A stretch of DNA of 64,000 bases from Fodinibius roseus (GTDB lineage Bacteria; Bacteroidota; Rhodothermia; Balneolales; Balneolaceae). The first letter of the stretch is position 1, and each line of letters starts with the position of its first letter. The stretch lies in contig NZ_FQUS01000024.1 in the NCBI RefSeq assembly GCF_900129315.1, forward strand, positions 1-64,000. Direction: 5' to 3'. The notes under the pieces were generated by a model. It saw only the letters and a list, made by a program, of their open reading frames with translations, did not search any database and was not told the origin of the DNA. This document shows, piece after piece, positions 1 to 8,594 of this stretch. The position numbers were made by a program, and so were the translations under genes.

Positions 1-39
1 CAGCTGGCGATTAAATTTGGAGATCGGCTTCCACTTGAT

Positions 40-909
40 TTAACCCGGAACACTGATGAATAAAACAAACCAGACAGAGTTCAGCTTACACTCCCTTAAC
101 CTCGCAGCTTCATTTGTATAACCTTTCTCTTTAGCCCATTCATATGTCGATTTCAGCATCTTTCTAATGTTTATAATCCTTTCTTCCATTGGTCGAGTCT
201 TTGTTATTCGATTGTTAGAATGAACCCCCCTCATAGCTACGGGTTTAGTAATACTCCCGGGATATAGATTGCAAGCCATAGCTAATCGCATAAATAGCTC
301 TGTATCCTGATGTAATCTTAAATTAGAATTGAACATACCAACTTTTTCTAAAGAACTCTTTTTTATCGTCAAGCCATCCAATGACGTGTGACCTTTTGAA
401 CCTATTGGATATTGTTTCCAGAATAATTCATCAGGAGCAATGCCACCCTCAATAGTTGTAATTAACCCTCTGTTTTTTTCATTAATCCATATCTTTTTTG
501 CTGATGGGCTTTCAAAATGAACACCAATGGCTTCATAAACACCATCGGCACCGGGAGTGGACTGCAGAAGTTGCATAGCCTCTTTAAACCTATTTTCAAG
601 AAAAAAATCGTCAGCGTCAAGAAATGCTATATAATCAAAATGGGATTTTTTAATTCCAAGATTGCGTGTAGCGCCGGCTCCTTTATTGACATGTCCCTTA
701 TGTGTATAGAGATATACTTTCTCATATTTTTCATTAAGGGATTGGCATACTCTATAGGAATCATCTTCAGAGCCATCTTCAATAAGAATAACTTCCCCTG
801 TTTCAGGTTGGGATAAGGCACTTCCAACGGCTCTTTCTATAAATTTTTCGGCATTATATACGGGAGTAATTACAGATATATCCAAAAAATCATTTGTTTT
901 AGTAGTCAT
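40..909 (-). CDS. GT2 family glycosyltransferase
   Basis: Cytoplasmic GT-A fold transferase of 289 aa that would move a sugar from a nucleotide donor to an acceptor that cannot be named from sequence. The N-terminus carries the classic family 2 opening (ISVITPVYNAEKFI, residues 11-24), the acidic EDGS turn (44-47) and the metal-binding DADD motif (98-101). A later HQDTELFMRL segment fits the acceptor-side acidic motif. No membrane segment is visible. It is divergent from everything to its right and sits at the window edge, so its operon partners lie outside. It could belong to surface polysaccharide synthesis. Whether it has anything to do with the peptide locus starting near 6.2 kb is unknown; the distance argues against it. 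Confidence 0.85.
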   Translation of the reverse strand: MTTKTNDFLDISVITPVYNAEKFIERAVGSALSQPETGEVILIEDGSEDDSYRVCQSLNEKYEKVYLYTHKGHVNKGAGATRNLGIKKSHFDYIAFLDADDFFLENRFKEAMQLLQSTPGADGVYEAIGVHFESPSAKKIWINEKNRGLITTIEGGIAPDELFWKQYPIGSKGHTSLDGLTIKKSSLEKVGMFNSNLRLHQDTELFMRLAMACNLYPGSITKPVAMRGVHSNNRITKTRPMEERIINIRKMLKSTYEWAKEKGYTNEAARLRECKLNSVWFVLFISVPG

Positions 910-1593
910 TTTACTGATCGATAGTAATTTAATTTTTGACAGTAGGACTCACTGAACTTCTATATCTCCATCATAGTTTCTCACTCCAAATTTTATGTAG
1001 TTTGAAGATATAACATGAAGGCTTTGAAAACCCGTAGGATCAATAATATTTAGGAATAGAAATTTATAGTTTCTTATGAAATAAGAAAAGTTGTGAAAGA
1101 TAATTCGAACAGTGGACAGTAAGTATTAATTTATTGTAAATTAATAAAATATCTCTTTACTTATAAAATAAGTATGTATATGCTGTTCCTTTGTGTATCA
1201 TATAATTTTAATTAATATTTTGCAATATCGATAAATATTTATTAATCTACTTTCAAATGTGATGTTGTATTTATTTATCTAAAATAAATATGTGCGATTG
1301 GATTCACAAAACTTCCTATATATAAATTTGTAATATTATTGATATTTTTAAGAATAAACAATTACTATACTCGTTATGATAATTGTTTTTATTATTCATT
1401 ACTGATAAAGAGGGGAGTACTTTTCAAACTGTGATATTTCCTTCATCCTTCTCTTTATTTTATTTAAAATAAGGCTATAAGTGCATTGAGCGATTGAATG
1501 GGTATTAAGAGCTATTAGCTGACGGCTTTACCGCTATCGCAGAACGGTTCTAATATCTCAAGGTATAAATCAAGTTGAAAAGGGGAAACAGAG

Positions 1594-1692
1594 ATGCATA
1601 TAAATACAAAGGGATTCAAGAAACCAAGAGAAGTTGCTGTAAAAATTGCCGCGGACAAAATAGAGAAGTTTCTCCCAGTCATTCTGTTGTAA
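1594..1692 (+). CDS. Possible 32-aa small ORF
   Basis: A short frame, MHINTKGFKKPREVAVKI and onward, ending in FLPVILL. It begins 8-10 bases after a purine-rich AGGGGAAA stretch that could serve as a ribosome binding site, and it ends about 40 bases before the stem-loop at 1732. The N-terminus is basic. It has no cysteines and no double-glycine leader, so it does not look like a third precursor of the peptide locus. It could be a truncated N-terminus of a larger lost gene. I do not recognise it and there is no independent support for translation. Confidence 0.2.
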   Translation: MHINTKGFKKPREVAVKIAADKIEKFLPVILL

Positions 1693-1731
1693 CTCTGACG
1701 GTCATTTTCTCTTCTGAGTCTAAACGGAAAT

Positions 1732-1767
1732 AGTAAAACAAGAGAGCAGATCTCATCTTGTTTTACT
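1732..1767. terminator. Perfect 12-bp stem-loop between small ORF and HTH remnant
   Basis: The arms 1732-1743 (AGTAAAACAAGA) and 1756-1767 are exact reverse complements around a 12-nt loop. The right arm is T-rich but no clean T tract follows, so it may be a terminator, an mRNA-stabilising element or an operator for the HTH protein encoded 20 bp downstream. The direction of action cannot be decided from sequence. Confidence 0.45.
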
Positions 1768-1786
1768 AAACTAAAACAACCGGGTT

Positions 1787-2030
1787 ATGAGAGATAAAAA
1801 AAAAAGAAATAACCGACGCCAAAGAAGCATATAAAATTCTTACACCCAGGCAAGTCGAGATTGTTGTACGGATTGCGCAGGGTCAGACCAGCAGGCAGAT
1901 TGCCTCCGAGTTGGGTATTGCCCCTTCAACGGTGAAAACCCACCGTCGAAATATCTGCGGCGAATTGGGGTTGAGGGGGCCGAATGCTTTGATGCAGTGG
2001 GCCATTGAAAAAAAGAGGCAACTGATTTAA
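1787..2030 (+). pseudogene. LuxR-type HTH regulator, frameshifted in a poly-A tract
   Basis: The frame ending at 2030 encodes a LuxR/GerE-type DNA-binding domain: LTPRQVEIVVRIAQGQTSRQ, then IASELGIAPSTVKTHRRN, then a short tail ending in KKRQLI. Its only in-frame upstream codons run into a stop at 1788. An ATG at 1787 begins the natural N-terminus (MRD followed by lysines), but it is in the neighbouring frame, and the switch lies in a run of ten A residues (1796-1805). With nine A residues the gene would be an intact protein of about 80 aa consisting of the HTH alone. So it is either a broken gene, a slippage-controlled gene or a sequencing error in a homopolymer. The same domain is partly duplicated at 8731-8847, again upstream of a VKOR-thioredoxin gene, which suggests a regulator of the peptide locus. 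Confidence 0.7.
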
Positions 2031-2520
2031 AGGCAATGATTTAGCCCAAATAGAGTAAGAGCAAGAGGTAAAAAACTACTCCTTTGGGAGTAAAATAATC
2101 CCTCTTTCAGAGTATTGATAAAGACAAAAAAAATAGCCAACCTGCTAAACAGTAAGAGGGGATGGATGAAATACCATCTTAAACATTAATATTGCTTGGT
2201 TGATAGTGATAGGGAGCCATCGGGAAAAGTTAAAAAAATAACTTATTTGTCGTTTGTTATGGAACGTCTAGTATTCAAAATACCTGAAGGATATAAATCT
2301 TCCCATCTCCAGAAAATATTGCGAGAAGCTCATTGCCTCCCACCCCGACTATCTTTCGATGTTAAGCAATGCCGATATGCTGCAGCGAATTGGGGGTTCG
2401 TCACAAAGCAGCTCGTATAGAAATGGAATATCTCCCTAATATAGAATATCCCTATCTGTTCTGGTCGGATGAAATCGGCGGGAAGCCAAAGATTGTCAGA
2501 GGCGAGCAGGAATTTTTTTG
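1914..2520 (+). repeat. Long direct repeat, copy 1 (HTH end, spacer, VKOR 5' end)
   Basis: This segment is recognisably the same sequence as 8731-9335. Both run from the recognition helix of the HTH gene, through about 230 bp of non-coding spacer, into the 5' end of the VKOR-thioredoxin gene. The non-coding spacer is nearly as well conserved as the coding parts (for example TTGGTTGATAGTGATAGGGA at 2194-2213 and again at 9024-9043), which points to a regulatory leader or a recent copy. A 6-bp hairpin (TACTCC/GGAGTA, about 2079-2094) is intact here and degraded in copy 2. Coordinates are approximate at the right edge, where similarity fades after the EQE codons. Confidence 0.8.
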
Positions 2521-2587
2521 GAGTGCTGAAGGCTTCAGCAAATATCCTTTTCCCCATATTACTTCATCTTGGATGATTGGTCAATGA
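2259..2587 (+). pseudogene. Remnant of VKOR-thioredoxin gene (N-terminal domain only)
   Basis: Decayed third copy of the gene family at 6261 and 9084. Starting at the ATG of 2259, it matches the first roughly 80 residues of the 9084 protein. One extra base after codon 4 (CTAGTATTC against CTAGTTTC) throws it out of frame, and a second extra base near 2390 shifts it again. The later part reads cleanly in another frame, with EYLPNIEYPYLFWSDEIGG parallel to EYLNNIEYPYLLWPDENGG in the live copy. Similarity stops near 2520 and the VKOR and thioredoxin domains are gone. It cannot encode a working oxidoreductase. Confidence 0.8.
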
Positions 2588-2644
2588 AGGAAAGAAATTA
2601 TTCAGCAACATTCTGTTATATAATTTTATAAGGATAATCGAACG

Positions 2645-3070
2645 ATGATAAAGGAAGTAAAACGAATCAGACAGGTTCTGGAAACGTACCGCAATGAATT
2701 GTCAACTTCTGTTCCTGAAGAACAATTCGATGTACATCGAGCAGCAGTATATTTGCATGAACATTTGTTTCATCCCGACTGTCACGTAAGCGGTATGAGG
2801 GAGGCATGTAAGATCCCGCAGCGCAACTTCTCAACCCGTTTCAGGCTTAGTATGGGATTACCTCCGGCAAGCTATATTACCTCCCACCGTATTGAAGCAG
2901 CTAAACGACTATTGTCAGATAATCAATTAAAAGATGTTTCTATAAGTGAAATTGGTTTTGCTGTAGGGTACGAACGAATATCCGCATTTACAACACTGTT
3001 CACAAAAAAAATAGGATTGCCGCCAGGAGCATGGAGGAACCAAGAACTAGAAAAACAAAGAAGAAATTGA
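2645..3070 (+). CDS. AraC-family HTH transcriptional regulator, DNA-binding domain only
   Basis: A 141-aa protein whose C-terminal 100 residues form an AraC/XylS double HTH. The first helix pair lies around residues 51-90 (with RNFSTRFRLSMGLPPASYI). The second pair is the family hallmark region (VSISEIGFAVGYERISAFTT, then LFTKKIGLPPGAWR, about residues 98-132). There is no N-terminal ligand-binding or cupin domain, and only about 30 residues of helical leader. Stand-alone AraC domains in this lineage often sit near secreted-peptide loci. Here it lies between the decayed VKOR copy and the OmpH-like gene, so control of the peptide locus is possible but unproven. The ATG start follows an AT-rich leader with no obvious Shine-Dalgarno. 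Confidence 0.85.
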   Translation: MIKEVKRIRQVLETYRNELSTSVPEEQFDVHRAAVYLHEHLFHPDCHVSGMREACKIPQRNFSTRFRLSMGLPPASYITSHRIEAAKRLLSDNQLKDVSISEIGFAVGYERISAFTTLFTKKIGLPPGAWRNQELEKQRRN

Positions 3071-4201
3071 AAAAAAACTTCCTACTTTTTATAATTTCAA
3101 ATTAAAGTTTGTAATGCTGTACTAAAAGCCTAAGGGTTATGTATGCAAGGATTGAAAGAAGAAATAAATTGTATCAAAATTTGAGGTGGCGTAACATTCC
3201 CATTTGCAAGAAATATTTGGAGTAGGTTGGTTGACTCATATTCGAACTAACCTCGCTGAGTGTTATTTGGATAACATAGAGTGGTTGAGCATTTTCAAGT
3301 ATGTTGCCCTAATTACTAAAAGAGGGATTGATGCGGCTACCATTGTTCTATATATCTCCCGTATGAAGTCGGTAAATCTGTTAGAAGTTAGAAAATTCTT
3401 TCTACAGTAAATTAGAGTGGTACCTAATGAGGTAAACACCAATACAATACGAAGATCAATGAAGCTAGCATTTTATAACGTGATTTAGATCGATTGAAAT
3501 CATAACTAATGAGAAAACTAGACCCCTGTTGGGTAGATTTTTTCAGAATAGCCAAAGTTCTAGTTATGTGTGAGCATTTATTAAAAAAAACTTGCCATTG
3601 AGGTTACTAAAAGAGCAGTGTGCACAGGAAAAAAATCGATATAATCGATATAAACAGGCACGCCGAAAAGTCACCGTCTAGGCTGTGGAGATGATCAGAT
3701 GCAATGGCTGGCAAGCCGACTCTAGGATCATATGGAACTTTTTTATGTCGCTTGTCAGCAAGTTGCAGGTGACTGTTGACGACAGACAGATCATTCTGAT
3801 AGGAAGCATGACGATTCTCTCACTGGCGAAACATCTCAAGTCTTTGAGACAGCTTGTGCTAAATGTAGACTTAGCGAGCAATTTTCAAAACTGCTCGATT
3901 GTTCATGATTTTTTAAAACCCTTAATAATCAACTGTTAAAGTTGAATATATAATATTAAATATATAATTTAGCCATCTTAAAGATCCGTCTTCTTAGCGG
4001 GAGGTGATGTACTTATGAGTTATGCCCAAATTAATTTCCTTTCAGGGAAAGTAACAATAAACGATCTCATCTCGTTTATAAATGTGAATATCACTCTTGT
4101 AGATGCCCTAATACCGGTATTGTATACTGGTAGATTTAGCTCAAGGAGCTAGATGAGGGTAAGACTACTAAGGTAATCGTTTTTGGGTCTGAGGTTATTT
4201 T
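3071..4201. other. Accessory spacer with short unrecognised frames
   Basis: About 1.1 kb without a gene I can support. Frames of 60-84 codons exist at 3204-3410 and 3685-3939 (plus strand), but neither matches a family I know and both are unsupported by start sites. A short frame at 4015-4149 begins MSYAQINFLSG after a good GGAGGTGAT ribosome-binding-like site. The composition and the debris on either side suggest a graveyard of mobile-element fragments. Confidence 0.4.
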
Positions 4202-4351
4202 GTGAAGAGGGTCAAATTGAACGAGGACGTGATAAGAAGATATGTGAAATATCAAGGTCCTGAAGAGAAAAAAGAAGAATTAAAAAAGCGACGACAGGGA
4301 TTCTTTCAGAACTTTTCCTATATCCATCTTTTTAAAAGATGGATCGATTAA
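4202..4351 (+). pseudogene. Possible C-terminal scrap of an IS200-like transposase
   Basis: A 49-codon frame opening at a GTG and containing LNEDVIRRYVKYQGPEEKKE. This resembles the tail of IS200/IS605 TnpA proteins, where a glycine/asparagine-acidic motif is followed by an amphipathic helix with a conserved YVxxQ. The upstream catalytic HUH and Tyr parts are not visible in any frame. The identification rests on this one short motif, so it is tentative; a small unrelated protein is possible. Confidence 0.25.
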
Positions 4352-4412
4352 TTGGATAGCTGGCAGTGGTTAAAAATATATTTACTTTGCATTAAAAAAT
4401 ATTGGATATGTT

Positions 4413-4955
4413 ATGGTAAAAAACATACTAGTTGCAGCAGCCTGTTTTTCCTTGGTTACATTTACTAATGTATTTAAAGCTCATGCGCAACAGCAATTAA
4501 AATTTGGCTATGTGGACCGTCGAGCTATTTTAAACAAAATGCCTGAGATGAAAGCAGTACAGCAACGCATACAAAACTTTATAGATCAAAAGCGTGAGCA
4601 GTTAGAAAAAAAACAGTCTGATTTCCAACAGCGAGTAACGGAATATCAGCAAAAAATGGCTGTAGTATCTGATGATGTAAAAAAGAAAGAAGAGGCACAT
4701 TTAGGCCAATTACAGGAAGAATTACAACAATATCAAACGCAATTAGCACAAGTAATTCAACAAAAGCAAGAAGAGCTGATAGGTCCATTGTTACAACAGA
4801 TACAGCAGGCGATTAGTAAAGTTGCTGCTGAACAGGGATTAATGTATGTTTTCAATATAAGGACTACAAATGATGTGGTAATTCTATATGCTTCAGAAGA
4901 GGCGCAAAAGAAATACAATATTTCTAATTTAGTGATGCAGGAACTTGGAATCTAA
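4413..4955 (+). CDS. OmpH/Skp-family periplasmic chaperone
   Basis: A 180-aa exported protein. Residues 1-25 are a Sec signal peptide ending in KAHAQ. The mature part opens with FGYVDRRAILNKMPEMKA, the usual OmpH start, and continues as a long charged and Gln-rich coiled coil (about residues 50-130) before the short C-terminal beta segment (DVVILYASEEAQKKYNISNL). Family members are trimeric jellyfish-like chaperones that carry unfolded outer-membrane proteins across the periplasm. In this phylum skp-like genes usually sit next to bamA. Here it stands alone in accessory DNA, so it may be an extra copy serving secreted or outer-membrane products. It is followed by a terminator-like hairpin. Confidence 0.9.
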   Translation: MVKNILVAAACFSLVTFTNVFKAHAQQQLKFGYVDRRAILNKMPEMKAVQQRIQNFIDQKREQLEKKQSDFQQRVTEYQQKMAVVSDDVKKKEEAHLGQLQEELQQYQTQLAQVIQQKQEELIGPLLQQIQQAISKVAAEQGLMYVFNIRTTNDVVILYASEEAQKKYNISNLVMQELGI

Positions 4956-4973
4956 AATTAGAATATAGGAATT

Positions 4974-5026
4974 AAGCGGTAATAAGTAGATTAAGGTTCC
5001 ATCTGTTTATCTATCTACCCGCTTTT
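4974..5026 (+). terminator. Probable terminator after the OmpH-like gene
   Basis: An imperfect hairpin 19 bp after the stop codon. AAGCGG...AGTAGAT on the left pairs with ATCTA...CCCGCTT on the right, with internal bulges, and is followed by TTTTATTCTATTATTTT. Position and T-rich tail fit Rho-independent termination of the chaperone gene. Confidence 0.45.
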
Positions 5027-5149
5027 ATTCTATTATTTTCCAAAAATTTTATTTACAAAAGATATAGCTAGTATCTTAAGTTATGAAAAAAAGCTGAATA
5101 ATTAGTCGCTCTTTAAAAATTCGGTTTAAGTAAGTTTATCCTTCCTCGA

Positions 5150-5910
5150 GGTTACTAAAAAAGCTGGAGCATAATTTTGAGCTAGCCACTGCTGAAGCAT
5201 TCACAGCTACAGGTTCAACTGGACCCCGTCAACCTCTCTCAGGTAGCTTCGCCCCAGTTTGTAGTCAGTCATTTTTCAGGTGCCCAATAATCGTTTCAAA
5301 GACTATGCATTTGGTAACCGGCACTTCTTTGTTGCGCTCATTTCCCGCTTGAACTGAAGATTATCAAATCATAGGCCTTGCATTTGGCCATAATGACTTC
5401 CACTACAACCTGAAAGTTAATAGAGATGTCAGACCTGCCCGTCCAGCACCTCCAGCAAACCTAGCTAACTACGTTTCACAAAGGTCTTTTTTCGGCAGAG
5501 GATAGATTGGGTTAGATGTTTGCTTGAGAGTGACTTCCACTCCACGAGCGATTCCACTTAACCTTTCGCCGTCGCTGTATCACTATTCCATATAGCTTGG
5601 TCTCAGTGGGAAATGTGAGGTTGATCACCTGTACCGTGGAGCCACAAACAGGGTTTGCTCATGGGCTCTTCCCCATACCGACCATCCAAAAATCCGCTGG
5701 ATTCTCTCGGACCCTAGCGACCAGTGATAGATCGCTGGAAACCGCCGGAAGCCACCATTGAAAGGTGTTCATACCCAAAAATGTCAGTATGAATTCTATA
5801 CCCACATTCCCAGCAGGCTCTCATCTGTGTGGTCTTTCGTCTGTCCACAGCAATAGTCTTATTATCAACCGGAACGGATGGGCCTGGCGCCTGGACCACC
5901 TCACAGCGAG
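5150..5910 (-). pseudogene. Decayed IS5-family transposase
   Basis: No single frame is open, but the minus strand in shifting frames spells conserved IS5-type blocks. Near 5630-5580 is INLTFPTETKLYGIVIQRRR, matching the family's VQEKNITFPTDAKLYRKII region around the second catalytic Asp. Near 5310-5270 is IVFETIIGHLKND, matching the IEPVIGHLKSDH region. Near 5265-5230 is DYKLGRSYLREVDGVQLNL, matching the HRMGRNYLKGxxGDxxN C-terminal block with the catalytic Glu upstream. Stops and frameshifts interrupt all of these. No terminal inverted repeats or target duplications could be made out. It marks this segment as a former insertion site. Confidence 0.65.
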
Positions 5911-6260
5911 TCGACTCCGTCTCTAGCTAATCCCATTGCGGTTGGTCTCGAGGTACTGAAAACATGGCAAAATTCATAAGATTTTCAGCAAACGTTATCC
6001 ACAAAAATCAATCATAGGAATAATAATTAATTCTCTCGATTCTTTGGAGTTTTTAAGGAGCGACTACCTAGGTAAGATACACTGAGTGGGCTACTTCGAT
6101 ATATTTTATATCAACTATAGGATATTATTCTATGGAGTGAAGATAAAAACAATTACGAGGTTAAAAAAATGAAGAAAAAATTGAAAATAATCATTAATAA
6201 ATTTAGTTGATTTTATAGGAGTTCTTTTCCCTGTTAACTGTTATTTAAAACTTTTAATTT
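5911..6260. other. Upstream region of the first VKOR-thioredoxin gene
   Basis: AT-rich spacer between the IS remnant and the gene at 6261. It should hold the promoter of the first peptide-maturation unit. I found no clear Bacteroidota-type minus-7 element (TAnnTTTG) with the right spacing and no gene. Confidence 0.4.
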
Positions 6261-7883
6261 ATGGAAAGAATAGTATATAAATACTTAGACTACTTGAAAA
6301 TCCCCCTATCTCATAATTTTTTTGTTGAGCTCCTTTTATCACATCCAGAATATCCTTCGTTATTAAGTATATCTGATGTATTAGAAAGGCTTGGGATCAA
6401 TCATAAAATCGTAAGGGTTGAGAAAAAAAATATCACAGACCTGGTGTTTCCATACTTGCTCCAACTTGACAAAAAAGGAGCAGAATTAAATTTAATAAAG
6501 AACCAGAAAGAACTAACATCTGCTGTTGAAACCGAGTCAGTGTATTGTCAATTTATAATATTAAAAGTAGAATCCACTGGTGTCATTGCTGACAAAGAAA
6601 ATGAAAAGTGGCGTTCTAAAGAGACTTTTCTTAAAATTCAATCAGCGATTTTTATTTCAGCCGCCATAGCACTTATTTTTTCAGCAAACATCAATTTTTT
6701 CTCTTGGATCCATGTACTATTACTCATCACTACTATGGGTGGTATTCTTGTTGGCTATTTGCTAATCGCTAAGGATCTTGGCATAAATTATGAGGTAGTG
6801 GAAGCTTTTTGCAAAGCAGGAAAAAATTCAAATTGTGATGAAATACTTAAGTCAGAAGATGCTAAACTATTTGGTAGGATAAGATTCTCAGATGCAGCCG
6901 TAAGCTTCTTTGTATTCCAGCTAATTGTTGTGGGATTGTTGATTCCATTACTTAATACTAATGGGGCTGCGTCTTTTTTATGGGTGTTATCTATATTCAG
7001 TACACTTTCAATCCCAATAATCGGGTATTCGATATATTATCAGTTTATAAGGGCAAGCTCGTGGTGTCGGTTGTGTATCATTGTAGATATGATTCTCGCT
7101 TTTCAAGTCGGTATATTTTCATATTTGTATTATGAGGGCATCATCCAGATGGGAGATGGAAATCTGCAGATATTTTTAGTGTCTATAATGCTATTTACAG
7201 TTATATCCTCATTTCTTCTTTTAATAAAAGCAAATATAATGAAAGACGAGGAATCTATTCAAGCAGGAATAAAAGCCAAACGAATTAAAAACTCCATTAC
7301 TGTATTTTCTCACTTACTTTTTCAGGAAAAGAGAGTGGAAATATCCTCTTTTGATGATAAGGAGCTTTTCGTGGGTGATCCGAATGCGCCTTTAAAAATA
7401 ATCGTAGCAAGTGATTTGTACTGTAAACCATGCAAGATACAGCATGAAAAAGCGAAACAATTGGTAGCCGCTTATCCAGAGAAGGCATGCATAATTATTC
7501 GACTACAATCTAGACAAGATGATAACCGAGCAGCCAGATATATTTTTCAATATTGGTTAAATAATATTTATGGTGAAGCTGATGAATCATCTCAAATCAA
7601 TAAGTTGTTACACGATTGGTATAACGGAATGGATATAGAAAAATTTATGAATCATTATCAATTAGATAATAGTGTTGGGAATAAAGTAAATGAAAATTTT
7701 GTAGTCAAACATACAGAATGGTTTAGGCAGGAACAAATCTATGCAACACCTACATTTTTTATTAATGGTTATAAATTACCTGCAAATTATAATATAGCGG
7801 ACATGATGGCATTAATTCCAAGTGTGGTTGAGCTATTCCAAAATAAAGAGAAATCATGCTTGCAAAATCTTGCATCACAATAA
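6261..7883 (+). CDS. C39-like / VKOR / DsbA-like thioredoxin fusion, unit 1
   Basis: A 540-aa membrane protein predicted to make disulfide bonds in an exported peptide. Residues 1-95 resemble the C39 peptidase fold (SHPEYPSLLSISDVLERLGI) but lack the CGP catalytic cysteine block. Residues 125-325 are a VKOR domain with about five membrane helices; the loop pair is C184/C192 (FCKAGKNSNC) and the quinone-side pair is CRLC at 269-272. Residues 365-525 are a thioredoxin domain with CKPC (388-391) and the cis-proline loop YATPTFFING (494-503). The natural reading is that the thioredoxin oxidises substrate, VKOR re-oxidises it and electrons go to quinone. The Cys-rich precursor begins 127 bp downstream. 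The ATG aligns with the start chosen for the 9084 paralogue. The protein is about 45% similar by eye to that copy, so the duplication is old. Confidence 0.9.
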   Translation: MERIVYKYLDYLKIPLSHNFFVELLLSHPEYPSLLSISDVLERLGINHKIVRVEKKNITDLVFPYLLQLDKKGAELNLIKNQKELTSAVETESVYCQFIILKVESTGVIADKENEKWRSKETFLKIQSAIFISAAIALIFSANINFFSWIHVLLLITTMGGILVGYLLIAKDLGINYEVVEAFCKAGKNSNCDEILKSEDAKLFGRIRFSDAAVSFFVFQLIVVGLLIPLLNTNGAASFLWVLSIFSTLSIPIIGYSIYYQFIRASSWCRLCIIVDMILAFQVGIFSYLYYEGIIQMGDGNLQIFLVSIMLFTVISSFLLLIKANIMKDEESIQAGIKAKRIKNSITVFSHLLFQEKRVEISSFDDKELFVGDPNAPLKIIVASDLYCKPCKIQHEKAKQLVAAYPEKACIIIRLQSRQDDNRAARYIFQYWLNNIYGEADESSQINKLLHDWYNGMDIEKFMNHYQLDNSVGNKVNENFVVKHTEWFRQEQIYATPTFFINGYKLPANYNIADMMALIPSVVELFQNKEKSCLQNLASQ

Positions 7884-8010
7884 AAGCAGCAATTGGCCAA
7901 ATGTGGCTATAAGGTTGTTTACTTGCTTGGGAGACAGAGGCCCTTAAACAAGATCTGTGCCTCGCCACTAATGGCAAAACAGGTTTTAACAAAAATCAAA
8001 GGTAAATATT

Positions 8011-8187
8011 ATGAAGAAAAAAAACTTCGAAACCGCACTTAGTCGCAATGAAATGAAAAGTATTTTGGCGGGAAGTGGTGAAAACTGTATTTGTTATTGT
8101 GCAGACTGGGCTGTTTGTTGCCAATGTTTAAATGGGTCATGTCATGGCTGTCAGACTCAATCAATGTGCAATTTTCTTTGCAGTTGA
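8011..8187 (+). CDS. Cys-rich double-glycine-leader peptide precursor 1 (58 aa)
   Basis: A 58-aa peptide with a leader and a core. The leader (residues 1-21) starts MKKKNFETALSRNEMK and ends ILAG, matching the Bacteroidota GG-leader pattern L-x(2)-EM-x(2)-IL-(G/A)-G read by C39 exporters; cleavage is expected after AG or the following SG. The core of about 36 residues holds ten cysteines (26, 28, 30, 36, 37, 39, 44, 47, 53, 57), enough for five disulfides, and ends in CS. It lies between the VKOR-thioredoxin gene and the remnant region. The second precursor at 10855 shares the EMKxxxAGSG junction but not the core. The likely product is a secreted, disulfide-stapled peptide such as a bacteriocin or signal. 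Start chosen because the leader begins there and no earlier in-frame ATG precedes it. Confidence 0.85.
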   Translation: MKKKNFETALSRNEMKSILAGSGENCICYCADWAVCCQCLNGSCHGCQTQSMCNFLCS

Positions 8188-8283
8188 GCACTTAATATTT
8201 TTTGGAGTTTATCTACACTGATAAACTCTTATGAAATATGTGTTTAACCAACAATATTCTGGTGGAGCACTACAAAAAAGTTT

Positions 8284-8590
8284 AGCTTGCTGATCGCGAT
8301 CATGGCCGTAGTGCTCATCAGAATCCCATTCAACGAGCTCATTGCTACATCAACAAGGAGCCCTGAATGGTGGACATCGTTTGAAGAGCTCCTTCGACAA
8401 GGACAAGATAAACCACGACTATTTATAATCCATCTGGCGGGTCAACGACCAGTGGATCGCAGATAAGCCGCTGGTATGTATCTACAAGGTCGGAGCGAAC
8501 TTTGGCTTTTTGGTTTAGCTCATACTGTGCTCGATGTTCTTGTAAATAGCACTCTCCATAAATCGGTCTTTGTTGGACAATTTAGTTTTT
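8284..8590 (+). pseudogene. Degenerate small membrane protein, unrecognised
   Basis: Protein-like sequence spread over two plus frames. One frame reads LLIAIMAVVLIRIPFNELIA, then EWWTSFEELLRQGQDK, and breaks near 8445. A neighbouring frame then gives IWRVNDQWIADKPLVCIYKV followed by a hydrophobic stretch (FGFLV, LILCSMFL) interrupted by stops. Together they look like a membrane protein with one N-terminal and one C-terminal helix that has suffered frameshifts. I cannot name the family. It lies just downstream of precursor 1, so it may once have been an immunity or accessory protein of that unit, but that is guesswork. Confidence 0.35.
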
Positions 8591-8594
8591 CATA

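Larger units (their letters stand above)
910..1786. other. AT-rich intergenic stretch with no convincing long gene
   Basis: Very AT-rich spacer between the divergent glycosyltransferase gene and the HTH remnant. It probably holds the promoter of the glycosyltransferase (minus strand). I see no long open frame. The only plausible small frame is at 1594-1692, and a strong stem-loop lies at 1732-1767; both are listed separately. A 15-nt stretch near 1018 (GGCTTTGAAAACCCG) resembles the end of the dispersed repeat found elsewhere in the window, but the similarity stops there. Confidence 0.6.

Noticed and set aside
3204-3410. 68-codon frame in the accessory spacer
   Set aside because: No family, no ribosome binding site and no supporting neighbour. 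Kept only as part of the spacer description.
3590-5175. 13-nt match GAGGTTACTAAAA at about 3599 and 5149 as element ends
   Set aside because: The second copy lies at the tail of the IS5 remnant, but the match is short and does not continue, so it cannot be told from chance.
5714-5899. 61-codon minus-strand frame inside the IS remnant
   Set aside because: It does not match any transposase block in its own frame; the conserved blocks lie further along in other frames.
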